From NCBI RefSeq assembly GCF_003711515.1, contig NW_021167080.1, forward strand, positions 3,508,155-3,572,154: a stretch of 64,000 nucleotides of DNA, in the 5' to 3' direction. Positions 21,496-33,005 of the stretch are shown here, one piece after another. Positions within the stretch are counted from its first letter, which is position 1, and every line of letters starts with the position of its first letter. The translations under genes and the position numbers were made by a program. The stretch is from Sodiomyces alkalinus F11. Lineage: Eukaryota; Ascomycota; Sordariomycetes; Glomerellales; Plectosphaerellaceae. The notes beneath the pieces were generated by a model, which was given only the letters and a program-made list of their open reading frames with translations, was not told the DNA's origin and ran no database searches.

Positions 21496-23564
21496 ATGGC
21501 TTGTGCTTCGCCTAACGGTGCTGCGCAGGGTGACATGGCCGCCCCCTCCGCCGCTACCAATGCCTCGCCCCGACAAGCAATCATTCCCAAAAAAGTCACA
21601 TTTGAGCTTCTCTTCACTGAATCCCAGGCGCGCGGGCGGCTACCCATGCGAGTTCACATTTACCCCCATGATACCACCGATTCCATTGTCACTACGGTCA
21701 AGAATTTCTATGGTCTATATCCAGGCGCAAATGGCGGCTTGGGCGTGAGCTTTGAAGACCAAGACGGGACAACCCTCATCGCGCGCTACGAGAACTTTCG
21801 CCATGATATGACCGTCTATGTACGGGTCACTGAAGAGCCGCCGGCTACCGTGACCCCCTTCATCGCACCCCCATACAAGTCCAGTGTCTCTGGTGCCCCA
21901 TATAACGAGTCGGACTCTACTTTCCCGCGCCAACCCACAACAACACACTTGGGTCGGGATCTTTCGAGGTCTCCCCGTCGCCGCAGCCCGTCACCGAACG
22001 GCACCCGTGGTCGCCGCAGTGCGTCTGCGAATACAAACCCCAATGCTTCCAAGAAAAGCCGCTCTCGGTCGGTCAAGGAGTCGGCCGCCGACATCTACAG
22101 CGAAACTATGAACGGCTATAGCAGCGGCGATGGCGCCCCGAGTTCCAGCTCTGGCAGAGCCAAAGAACATATTGGGAACACAGATATCAGTGTCGAAAAC
22201 ATTGTCGAAGGAGGCCGCCGAAAGCGGGCCAAGTTTGAGAGCTCGGTATGTTGTCGCACAGTCGACTCCCCCTTCATCTCGTTTTACACATAGCTGCCTC
22301 GGTTTCTTCCATTTCTTTTTCTTTATTTTCTTCCAGCGTGAAAATGGTCTGACTTATTTTTTTTCTCTTTCTTTGCCCACAGGAACTTCCACTGTTTGCT
22401 CCGCCCCAAATGCCTGCGGCCACCTCGAATCCCTCCATCTCCCCTGCTCGTCGGGTCGAACACAATCGTCCCTCTCTACCTTTTGTACAACCGAGACATA
22501 ACACTTTTGCCCACGTACCGCCTCTGCACTCCCCTCAGCAGCAGGGAACAGTGGCTGGGCACACTGCGCAGTTCGCGACCCCGGCGCCAGATACCCGCCG
22601 CGCTCGTGGAAGCATTGGATACCCTGAACACAACAATGGCATTCTCCCAACGCCAGACCCCACTGTCGGGAGCTGCATGTCAGAGGAAGACAAAGATGTC
22701 GCCATTCAGCTGATGCGGCTGGGCGAGATGTCTAATATATCTCACGGTAGAACGTCTGCTTCTACCTTGGACGATACTTTCAGTGGTCATGCAGACATCG
22801 CCTCGTCTACCGGAGCCACTAGTGATGGTGAGAGTGACAGCGAGGAGGAGCCTCTCCCTGAGTCCCGGCGCCAGAAGCTAGATGCTGCCGGCGCCATGCG
22901 CAAGATCTATCAGACTACAGACAGTCACTTCCAGCCCGCCGCCAATGGTGGCCACGCTCATGGCGACGTCGTCGCCGACTTCGAGGACGGCATGGATGTC
23001 TCGACAACTGAAGATGCCAAAGCCAGAGCCCCGAAAACAAAGACTCCTCTTCCCGACGGGCCGAGGCATAGAGCATCATCAACCGGAACCAAGACCAGTA
23101 GTAAGTCGAACAAGGGTCCAAAGGCCCCACGTGCTGGTCCCAATGGCAAGATGAAGAAAGCCGCCTCTATTCCTGCCATGAGCAATGGCCCGATGTCGCC
23201 TACATCGCTGCCCCCCTCTCGCAAGCCCTCCAATGCCTCGGCCGTCGCGCTCCCGCCTGGAATCGGCGAGGAAGACCAGGTTGACCTATCCGCCAAACCC
23301 CGGTGCCAACGTTGCCGCAAGAGCAAGAAGGGATGTGACAGGCAACGCCCTTGCGGCCGCTGCCGCGACGCCGGCCTGAGTGCCGACCAGTGCATCAGCG
23401 AGGACGAAGGAAACGGACGCAAAGGTCGTTACGGACGTCACATGGGCGTTCCCATCAAGAAAGAGGAGATCCTGAAAGATCACCACCCCTCGCTGCTCCC
23501 GGCTGCCCCCATATCGACGGCGCCTACTACCGCGGCCGACAAGAATAAGAAGCGCAAGCGGTAG
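21496..23564 (+). CDS. Zn(II)2Cys6 transcription factor, C-terminal zinc cluster
   Basis: Two exons, 21496-22245 and 22383-23564, with an intron at 22246-22382 (GTATGT donor, CCCACAG acceptor); 643 aa. The N-terminal part (about 33-112) is a folded, conserved-looking region (VTFELLFTESQARGRLPMRV...TLIARYENFRHDMTVYVRV) that may have a ubiquitin/PB1-like fold; that is inference. An Arg-Ser-rich stretch follows, then an NLS-like RRKRAKF at about 242-248. The zinc cluster at about 558-588 reads C-x2-C-x6-C-x5-C-x2-C-x9-C, with the last spacing one longer than the usual 6-8. The protein ends KNKKRKR, a second NLS. Most fungal Zn2Cys6 factors carry the cluster near the N-terminus and have a middle homology region; neither is so here. 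It is a nuclear DNA-binding regulator by family; the target is unknown. Confidence 0.88.
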
Positions 23565-26500
23565 ATTCGGCGGTAAATCGACGAAGCTCCTCTCTCTCTT
23601 GCTCTTTTGCAAGGAGCAAAAAACTGAGACACTAGCACATTTTCGGGAGTCGAATTCTTTTTTCGTTTTTTTTTGTTTTTGTTACGGCTCTGGCGTGCGG
23701 GAAGGACGTAATGGGGATAGCCCGGCCTGGCGCGGCCACTTACACTCCCTACCGGCGTTCCGGAAGGCAGCGGTAATCGATCATGACGGGTTAAACATAT
23801 TTTCTGTTTGCTTCACAACTTTTCTTTACTTCCTGTTTTTGTCGTCTTCTTTTTATGATTTCCTTTAGGTTCCCTTTTCATTTTTCTCTTTCCCTTCTGA
23901 GTACCGGTCGGTATCTGTCATGAGGTCGGCAACCACCATGGTTCGGCCAGGCCATCTTCATTGCGGCTATGCAGGAAGACCAATGAGTGAAGCAGAATCT
24001 TCAGAGGGGTGGTGGTGGGTTACTCGAAAGTCAACAGATTCCGCCGCACCTCTTGGGGCGGCGGCGACGGAGCAACATTGTGGAGCGACATGGCCCAGCC
24101 ATGCATGCGGGGGAAAGGGGAGGGAAATGACTTCTGGGCCGATTGCAATTGTGCGCGATGAAGACGTGAAAAAGGGGAGAAGAGGGGGAGCGGTCAAATA
24201 TCTGAAGGGGCCAAATTGTCTACGGTCTTGAGGTCTTGTTTTTGCGTGTTCGATGGGGGTTTTGTCTTCTTTTTTCTTTTTCTTGGACTGGGGTCGGGGC
24301 TCGGGAGAGGACGGAGGGGAGATTTGGGCTTGGCTTTTTGTCGGTTTCTCACTCCTCGATTTGCTCCGGTTCAGTGTGTGTTCGGTTTGCCTCTCCTTTG
24401 ATTTTGCGCGACGGCAGAAGCGACTCCGCAAGGAGGATCTTCGTGTTGCGCGCATGAAGCCTGTGGCGCAAGCATACAGATGCGCCTCATCATATCTATT
24501 TACAATACGATAGCTTTATGAATGCAGTTTATTTCTTCCTACGGATTTATGTGACTGTACCGGTTATGCTAATTACAGTATCGGTAAGGATCGCTGAAGG
24601 AATTGCTTAATTTCTACTTCGAAGGCAGAGGGAGAATGTCCAAGACGTCCCGTTTTTTTGTCTCGTCGGAGGCTGTGTGGCACGATGCGAGACATTTCGG
24701 AGTGGCTCGCACTCACATCCTACAACACCAGACCCAGTGCGACGAACCGTGCGTGCTTCGGCGCGGGGTGGCTGTTACAGACATTACGTCATTCGGAACC
24801 CCGCGCCAGCGCTCAGGATAAATGCTGTCGCATTGTGGAAGGACGATAGACAAAAGGAAGTCAGTCCGCATTCGAACTGATTCCAGTTTGGTGTAAGGAA
24901 ATGAACGGCTATATTAGTTGCCTAGGCGCCTTTTTTTTTTTTGGTTGTTCTCCTATGACACCACGGATGGGAGCGAACGTGGTCGGGCCTCGGGTTTTGT
25001 TCAAGGAAGCGGTCAAGCTGAGGCAATGGTCCAGACCTTACTTATCGATAAGATAAGTGGAAACAACCTGGAAGGTGGAGAACCACCCATGAAAATCGCT
25101 ATCCTTATCCGCGCCGACCCACCCTCCCGTTCCGATCGGAGGGTCAAGTGGGGCCTCTTAACCCGAGATGGTCCCGCTTTTCGGTGCACGGCTCACAGTA
25201 GTGGGGAGGTTAAGATGGAGAGGCCGAGGTATATGTCAGTTTCTCTCCTCTGTCTTCTTTCAGTTGAAGAGAATAAACGATGAAACTTTGGGAGTTTGTG
25301 GATTGGATGAAGTTAGAATTTTCTGATTTCAAGTGTTGTGGAGACGCGAGCATTGACCTGAGTCATGGCCCTTTGCTGCATGGGTGACCATAAAGGTATC
25401 TATCCAAGGGGTAACAGCTATCAGTGTTATCAGTATTTCGTCCCCTTACCTCGTGGCCTCCCGTCGATCGCGATCCAAAGATCAATCCTTCCTGCGTGGG
25501 AGCTACATTTCTATGGTCAATAATCAGTCATCTTCAGTGTTTGTACTCCAGGGAGAGTCCGCAGTGGCTGGCGCATTGTGCTCTTCATGATATCCTACGT
25601 ACCCGAAGCAGCATTTGGATAACCAATGAAGAGGAAAAGCAAGCAGCAGGGTATAAAAAACTGATGCGGGAATGAAGGACTTTTGGTAAAATGCCCCGCG
25701 GTCCAAGAATGAGAAGAATCCGCTTAACACGATTAATGTTCTTTTTTTATTTGTTATTTTATTTTGTTTGTTATTTATTTTATCTATTATTATTATTATT
25801 TTGCTCTCGACGTACATTTCGTTCTTAGGAATCTACAGAGTACGGATAGGCATTCAGCCCCAGGTTCATGCTACTCGCTTCTTCCGCTCACCCCCATATT
25901 GCCGATGCTTAGGACATACCTACATACCCGACATCCCCTGATTCATTCCCCACCCCTATGTCTGAGCATCGAAAGTCATTTCCACGAATTCCATTCGCTG
26001 GTAGTCTATATCGTAAGTAACGAATCCTTGTAGCTGATAGTCTTCTCACATGGGGTCTTTGCGGCGAAGAAGCTCGGCAAACTGCGTCAGGAAGTGCAAA
26101 ACAAAACCACAAGCAGGCTCCAATTACACGTGATAAGTATGACGCACGAGGAAGTGGTGGATGAGCATGGCATGCACAACTGTGCCCAGAAATACGAAGT
26201 ATAGGCATGGGCGATGACAGGGAGGTCCCGTAAGGGTATGCGCGGAGCCAGAAACAGGAGAAGGTCTAGAGCGCGGTTTGTATCTAGCGAATCACGGCTT
26301 CCCGAGGGCCTGGTAGCGTGGCTCAAAGTAATCCCAAGCGTCCAGCGTGACGCCGGATAAACCTGTTCTCGCGGGGATATTGCGGCACCGTACGGCATCT
26401 ATCATCTCCCTTACAAGGGAGCTCTTCGATTGCCGTCGACGCAGGTGATATAGTTTAAATCAATCAGGTTCTCGCCTTCGGTATCTGCATCGTTGGGCCG

Positions 26501-27044
26501 TCAGGCCGATGCCAGATTGTCTACTGGTATTCCAGGATTCTTCGTCGCGATTTCCGCACGACATACTGACCAGACCTCCTGTTCCCAGTGGCCCCTCGCA
26601 GGCGCGGCCATGAATACACGGAATATCTCTACGGATATATTTGGCATGCTGAAGTGAACAAGGAGTTGGCTCAATTTAACATCGAAGCCCACCAACACTG
26701 TCGCGAGCAATCGGGTAGGGTTAGCGAGCCGGACGGAAAACAAGAAAGACGGGCGGTTCGACATGATGGTCACGGAGGTTAACGTCGCGACGTTGGCGGG
26801 ACCATCGGCAGCGACCAGAGCCGTCATCGACGGGCCAGGCGGGTGCACAGGTTTGGGCCAGAAAGGCGATAGCAGTGAGAAGTAGCCCGGGCCGGGTTTA
26901 GCTTGGCTTGTAGAAAAGGCCGGATTGTAAACATTCAATGAGGCGTGGGCTACTCCAGCACGGTGGCCGTCTGAGAGACGAATGGCATGGGTCGTGAGAC
27001 TTGAGGATATATTCCTACCTCTACATATACTAAGCTCAGCCGAG
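23565..27044. other. 3.5-kb intergenic region between convergent genes
   Basis: No supported gene. It holds T-rich 3' untranslated-like sequence after 23565, a multi-GATA palindrome at 25040-25058, an ATT-rich low-complexity tract at about 25741-25802 and TACGGATA motifs at 25841 and 26630. Frames of 100-145 codons occur but resemble no known protein. Confidence 0.45.
25040..25058. promoter_or_regulatory. GATA-site palindrome
   Basis: The sequence ACTTATCGATAAGATAAGT contains the perfect palindrome CTTATCGATAAG and three GATA cores. Fungal GATA factors (AreA/NIT2, SreA, White Collar types) bind such sites. No gene start lies nearby, so function is uncertain. Confidence 0.3.
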
Positions 27045-28040
27045 TTATGAGAAGACCGGGGGCTTAAGATTATGAAGGGCGGCCTCTACGAGCTGGGCGA
27101 CCTGTGTGCCGTCTTTCCAGATAAAATCGTGATCACCTGTCAAAGTCTTGACCACTTCGACCGGGACCCCGTCTCCCCTAAGCTTGTTGGCCATGCGGTC
27201 GATCTCGGGTTCATCAACCAAGGTATCCTCGCTGGACCGGGCGAGGACGGCACGGCGCGAAGAGCCGAGCCTCTCGTTAAAGTTTCCGGAATAGCAGGTC
27301 GGCATTGACGCATTCCAGCCGGCCTCGTCTTCACCAAATGCGGCGGTGATGAAGGAGGTGTAGTTCCGTGCATGCCTCTCGTTGAAGTCGCGTAGTTCGT
27401 AGATGCCAGAGACGCCGATGAAGACGGCCGGAAGTAACGGCGCGGCGCTGTCCCGTTCCGCCTCGGCGGCTCTTGGACCGAGGGCGGCGGATCCCATGAG
27501 GAGCTGGTAGGCCAATGTGGCGCCCGCGGAGTGGCCCACGAGCACGTAGCGATCCGCGATGGAAGGGAACCGCCGCTGCAGAAAAGTCAGGGCGGCGCGG
27601 ACATCGAGGAGGTGATCCGGGTGACGAGCGTTGCGTAATTTGGTGGGGGGGACGGATGACGGGTCTTGAGGGAACTGCGGGTGCGGCGAGAGTCGGTAGT
27701 CGATGCTGGCGAAGCCGGCGATGCGGGAAGGGCGATCTACTCCCTTGGCAACAGCGGGAGCGGAACGGAGCATTGCTCTGATAGAAGGGGTGAATGCCGT
27801 GAGAAGCTGCTGGGGGTCTCGCCAAGCTCCGCCGTGGATGAATCTGTGGGATCAGGGGGGGTTGAGGGATCAGCGATGAGATTGGAACCGAGGTTGAACC
27901 CGGGGACGATTGAGAGCTTACATTATCCAATGTCCTTCATCATCATGCTGGTGTCCCTCTGGGAATTCCCAGACTCCAACCCTTTGCAGCTCATGTTCAC
28001 CGTAGTGGTGTTCGGAGTATATGAGTGCTTCGTCTGCCAT
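27045..28040 (-). CDS. BNA7: kynurenine formamidase (arylformamidase)
   Basis: Two exons, 27922-28040 and 27045-27843, with an intron at 27844-27921 (GTAAGC donor, CACAG acceptor); 305 aa. The junction restores the family motif IIFIHGGAWRDP, whose HGGxW forms the oxyanion hole of this alpha/beta hydrolase family. The nucleophile is in GHSAGA; the acid Asp in SEDTLVDEPE and the His in GDHDFIW complete the triad. It hydrolyses N-formylkynurenine to kynurenine in the tryptophan-to-NAD pathway, in the cytosol. The start ATG at 28040 (MADEALIYSEH) is preferred. An in-frame ATG at 28148 would add a His-rich, hydrophobic 36-residue extension that looks non-native. Confidence 0.93.
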
Positions 28041-30640
28041 GGCGAACGAGGACAAGTCGACGATGACGAAAAGCAGAGGGAAATGACTATGGGGGTGGTG
28101 ATGGTGAATGAGGGGATCGTCAGAGTATCCCGTACCGTTGTACTCCATACCTAAGGTACCTACCTTATTAGCAAGTTCGCAACCTCCACACTAAATATAC
28201 AGGTACGTTGTACCTACCGCTCTGCGGAGTACAGTCAGTGTCCAAAAGGACCGAAGCGCTCTGTATGGTTGATTGTGTCGAAACACTTCGGTCCTTTTGT
28301 CGGGCCACTGTACCTAGGTTGGTGGGTGTGAAGATTCAAAAGTGACTAGGTACACCAAAAGGGAAATCCCTACTAGTGTAGGTACTTTTGGTAGTTATAT
28401 AAGGTAGTGGTCTGTACCCAGCTATCGCGATAGTGGGGAGAACGCTCTCCCCAAAAATATCCGCTCTCCCTTCAAATACAGCTTCCAGTATCGTGCTTAG
28501 CAGCTGATTCTTGAAAAATCGCCTTATATCGTCGTCCGAAGTCCACACGGCCCTTCACTGTAAAAGTGCGGATACATTCGATATTCAAGAAGCCAAATTT
28601 ATATAGGTACTTTGGACTCGAAATCCGGTGTCAGATCCGATTGATTCCCGTTTGCTATCTGGCCCGGCTGTTTATACGGATGGTTGCACGGATAGGTACT
28701 CAATCGTAGTAAGGTACTCGCGGTTGCATCCCCATCTCGGTATGGAGCCTAGCAGTCAGTGTACGAGATACTTGCGGATATTCGTAGTGTAAGGTAGTCA
28801 TACTTTGGTTTCCAAGCATTGTGTGTCAATCTCAAGTATGTTGCACCTAAGGTAATTATCTTGTTGATCTCCGTACCATGTACTCAGAAGGCAGACTCTT
28901 AACTGCTCTGTACCTTAGGTACCTGGTAGGTAGTACGTTGTACGCGTAGGTCGCCCAAGGTAGGTAGCATTAAGCCAAACCCACTCAAAACAGGACTAAC
29001 TAAGATATCCACCTGCATTAGCGTAGCTCACCTTTAGTTCGGTCTGGAACTCCTCCCTGACATTCTCACACTGGTAAGGGTCCTGTGGTACCATGGTACC
29101 GACCACCTTCCATTCTTTCTCCAAGCCATCCGTCATTCGGTACAACAATGGGCCCCAAAACATACAAAGCACGGATACGCATACAAGTTATTGTTCTTAT
29201 TCCCAGCGCTTCATCCAACACGGACACAGACCATGGCAAAAGGCCTAAACGTCGCTCAGAGAAGAAACTTTCGAGATGGCCAAATTTACTTCATTTTGCG
29301 TAACTTGTTTGGTATAGAAAAAGAAAATGGTCGAATCAGGGTGAAACCGAGCGGATTTCGATACTTTCCGCGTTACTTACCAGGCTACCAGTCTCTCCTA
29401 AAAGTATCGGTATCCCTCTTGCCTCACCAGTGCGGCTAGTTTATTGGTCAATGTTTCGATGCAGGCATCATCCCGCCGGCCATCCTCTTGCACTGGCGGC
29501 GTCTTTCATGTGCTTCATACCTTACTTGCGAAGTTATACGAATGCATGAACTATTACTCCGTACACAATTTGCACAAGGTAGCTTCCTAAGCTTGTTTTC
29601 TCTCCAACGTACTTACTGTACGTTGTATGTACGTCCAAATATTACCCGGCTTCCATCAATTTCGTTTCGGTGTTGGTTGTTCGGCCCTGTCGGGGATAGG
29701 AATAATACGACTCTGCCTGACTGCACCTTTCAATGGGCAGATTTGACCGAACGGAACATACTGTAAGAAAGGGAAGTCCAAGCCGTCTCCCCGCGAACCC
29801 CCGGTCGATGCAGAACAATCCCTGTCTCTTTGCCCTACAACGTACAACATACAACGACAACGTACGCTGGACGCAACCCTCTGCATCTGCATCATCTTAC
29901 GAAGTACAGCGTACATACATACGCGACGAATCCCAATTGATCCTTCGACAGCGGATAAAATATGTCGCATATGTTGCGTACCAGCTGGACGGGTCAGGGG
30001 TTCCTCCAAAGCCCTGCAACCCTGCTAGAGCTTTTCTACGTAAAACCCCACCGGCCCCCTTTGCTCCCCTCAGACCTCGTTGTGGCTGTTATCATCGCTC
30101 CTTGGCGTTACCCTACTGAGAGCCGTTCTTCTGGGCCGTGGGTCTAGTCTTGAGTGGTCTTCGGTATGTTCTTCCGACTGGCCACATTGGTTCTTTCGGT
30201 GTGATGCCTTTTTCTTTCTTTCCCCCCTTGCCCTGTTGCATGAGGTGAATGGAATGGCGTCGATGGCGTGCAGAACACGGACCCGGCCGGTTCATCCTAC
30301 CCAAAAGGCAAAGGCGCACGCAGTTGATGATTTACACTGCAACTGCAATGCGGACAGGTAGCACGGAGTACGGAGTACGGATAGTTAGGGTAGCGTTTAA
30401 TCTACCTGATGTAGCATCAAGGCTTTCCCAGCCCCTTGTCACCACTGCCCTACCTACCTACTTCGTGTTGTCGGTTTCTTCCCTTCTCTCCCCTTCCCCC
30501 GGTGCCTCATCGCTCGTGTCTTTTTTTTTTCTTCTTCTTTTTTTTCTTCTCCTGCTTTCCACTCCCAAGTGATGCTCGCACTCCCATTACTCCCCGTCGC
30601 CGTCGTGTAACCAGGATCGTCGCATGGCTCTGACTGACTG
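28041..30640. other. 2.6-kb motif-rich intergenic region
   Basis: No gene supported. The stretch is crowded with short words shared across the window: GGTACCTTAGGTACC types (about 28150-28165, 28911-28925), TACGTTGTA (28204, 28934, 29619, 29836), TACGGAGTA (29555, 30369), the 14-bp palindrome GGTACCATGGTACC near 29087 and the MITE-like hairpin at 28232-28310. The final part is the 5' flank of the membrane-protein gene at 30641. Confidence 0.5.
28232..28310. mobile_element. 79-bp MITE-like element with TA duplication
   Basis: Terminal inverted arms begin CAGT on both sides and share a perfect 13-bp inner block, AAAAGGACCGAAG (28244-28256) and its reverse complement (28286-28298), at identical distance from each end. 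The element is bordered by TA at 28230-28231 and 28311-28312, the target duplication of Tc1/mariner/pogo transposons. There is no coding capacity, so a transposase would have to act in trans. An alternative is a simple hairpin. Confidence 0.6.
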
Positions 30641-32398
30641 ATGGACGCTGAAGTGGATTTGACCGAGTACAATGGCGATGCTCTCGTCGTCACCGCTGGC
30701 CTCTTCCTGGCCCTCAGCTGGGCATCTGTCGTGCTGAGAACCTATGTTCGCGTTTTCCTGACCAAGGCATATCAGGCAGATGACTGGCTCATGCTGATAT
30801 CTCAGGTCAGTTCCCAACCGCTGTCCCTTGACAAAGACCAGTCACCGCCCTATCTGTTTCCCAGGCCGCGTCGAGTCCGCTTACACTCCGCTGCAGGTCA
30901 TTTTCACGCTTTCTTGTTCCTTCATTCTCGCCGGTATCCAAAATGGCCTCGGCATGCACAACAAGGCTCTCGACCAGGACCGCGAGATCACTGCCTTGAT
31001 GGTAGGCCCAACCTCCCTTTCCAGTCCCCCCCCCCCATCCCCACAGCCAAGCTATATATGGCACATCACTGACAACGAGTAACTCTTACAGTACCAAGCC
31101 CTCGCGACTGCGACTTACGTCCTGAACATGATGTTCATTAAACTCAGCATTGGTGTCTTCCTGTTGCGATTGGCCCCTTCCAAGGTCTATGTTTGGACAA
31201 TCTACATCAGTCTCGCCATCGTCTGCCTCTGGACCGTCGTCCTTTTCTTCTGGAATTTATTTCAGTGCAGTCCGGTTGAGGCCCAGTGGGATTATACAAT
31301 TTCTGATGGCCGCTGCGTCAGCCCCGAAGAGGTCGTCGCAGCCGCATACTCCCTCTCTGTCATGACCATTCTCAGCGACTGGCTATAGTACGGGATCCCC
31401 CCCCCCCTTTCCCTGATCAGCACCATTGTCTGACCCCGAAAACACAGTGCCCTGATCCCCATACCCATAATTTGGAAAGTCAAAATGACAACGATGGCCA
31501 AGATCTCCGTCGTCGTGCTCTTAGGCCTGGGTATCTTGTGAGTTTGTTTCTTCTTCGACCTTCCTCCCCTTAGCCAATCAATGACTGACCCCTGCTCCGG
31601 TTCGACAGTGCCAGCATCGCCACTCTGATCCGCCTCAAATTCCTCTCCGACTTGGCCGACATAGATGATATTCTCTGTTTGTCTTTTCCGTGTTTGCAAG
31701 CAAAATCTACACCCGCGTCCCTAATACTGACCACTCCCCCCTTCTCAGTTACCGGAACCGACGCCATGGTCTGGACCCTCGTCGAGCCGGGCGTCGCCAT
31801 AATCGCCGCAAGCCTCGTCACCGTCCGCCCCCTCCTCAGACTGCTCCGTCTCCAAGGCTTCACCTCGACCGGCCGAACGCCGTACGTGCACGGATCGGGT
31901 TGGTCCGGCGTCCAAAGCTCCGCCGCCCGCAGACACGAACACAAACCGGGCTTCCACTCCGCCATCACAGCAACCACGAGTAAATCAACCCACAACAGAA
32001 CCGCGCCTCTACCGCCATTACACCGCCCGCACGGCGACGGGGACGGCGACGGCAAGACGGCGCCGCAGTGGATATCTCCCCTCGCCATGTCGCCGTTCAA
32101 CCCGCCGCCGCCGAACGATCGTTACGGGCACCCTCCTCCCCCATTTGGTGAATTTCACCAACCCGCCCACATAGGGCTTGCTCTTTCCAGCGACCCGGGA
32201 AGCGGCTTGTCTGCCCCGAGGGCCAGGAACTTGGTCAAGAGCGAGATGTACGTCATTGAAGGGGCGCGCGTTGGCGATGGTTCGGAGGAATATCCGTTAC
32301 CTTCACCCCGGACGTCCTCGATTGAGTTGGAAGGGATGGAGGCGCAGAGTCAGGACAGTGGCCGTGTAGGACTGGGTGTAGGTTCGAGGAGGTGGTGA
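30641..32398 (+). CDS. Pth11-like/fungal rhodopsin-domain integral membrane protein
   Basis: Six exons: 30641-30805, 30897-31001, 31092-31387, 31448-31537, 31609-31676 and 31749-32398; all five introns are GT-AG and the phases agree, giving 457 aa. The body is the seven-helix fungal rhodopsin-fold domain: helix 1 TAGLFLALSWASVVLRTYVRVF, then DDWLMLISQ joined to VIFTLSCSFILAG, a helix beginning ATATYVLNMMFIKLSIGVFLLRL, WTIYISLAIVCLWTVVLFFW, an extracellular loop with CSPVEAQWD and RCVS, DWLYALIPIPIIWKVKM, and a last helix in VEPGVAIIAASL. The cytosolic C-tail of about 200 residues is Pro/Ser-rich and low in complexity. The family includes the Magnaporthe surface-sensing receptor Pth11, but most members have no known ligand. 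Introns 2 and 3 each carry a C11 run. Exon 2's acceptor (CTGCAG) is chosen because an earlier CCCAG breaks the frame. Confidence 0.88.
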
Positions 32399-32414
32399 CG
32401 ACGGCAGCTCTGGG

Positions 32415-32445
<31 letters not shown>

Positions 32446-33005
32446 TCCCGTCTTTCCTACTGCTTTGTGGTTTCATGGCCGGTCTTCTATTTACATTCGG
32501 AGTTAACGGGGGTATATATATCATATATTCGGTTCGGACACGGCAGCGTGGGCTGAACAATGGGGCATAGAACGCCAGTCTTGGGCGAAGCGGCCATGCA
32601 AAAGAACAGGAAAAGGGAAAGGAAAAGGGAAAGGAAAAGGGAAAGGAAAAGGAAAGGGGGCAAAGGAAAAGGAAAGGGGGCAAAGGAAAAGCTCTCTTGT
32701 GCCTGGATTTTGCTGGGACGAGAAACGGACACGTCCTGATGTCTTCCACACATGATGTATGGATTAGCCGACTTCTCCTTCTTCTAGGGCGTCTCTGTGA
32801 GATGCTGCTATGGAATAGAGAAGGAAACACGAAGCCATGGTGCAATAAACATGCTGAGGCATGATCTCGTGAGGGTATCATTCTCATCCTTTTTTTCCCA
32901 GGCCTTTTGGAACGAAACGTCAATGTTGACCCTCCCTCTGTTCATCTGGCGGGGCTTCGTACTTATAATCTACAATCAACGGGCCAGACCATAGCAAGAA
33001 GGCTC
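32399..33005. other. intergenic between convergent genes
   Basis: It holds 3' flanks of two converging genes. A long T homopolymer (about 32417-32442) follows the membrane-protein stop, then the A/G minisatellite at 32609-32691. No gene seen. Confidence 0.5.
32609..32691. repeat. purine minisatellite (GGAAAAGGGAAA and longer unit)
   Basis: Three near-perfect 12-bp GGAAAAGGGAAA units are followed by two 20-bp units GGAAAAGGAAAGGGGGCAAA. One strand is purely purine, which could form triplex structures. It is expected to vary in copy number. Confidence 0.85.

Noticed and set aside
26501..26938. 145-codon frame on the minus strand
   Set aside because: No domain, membrane or signal pattern I can defend, and no supporting splice sites.
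29233..29439. 69-codon basic frame beginning MAKGLNVAQRRNF
   Set aside because: Looks protein-like at first, but has no recognisable homologue and sits among repeated intergenic words.
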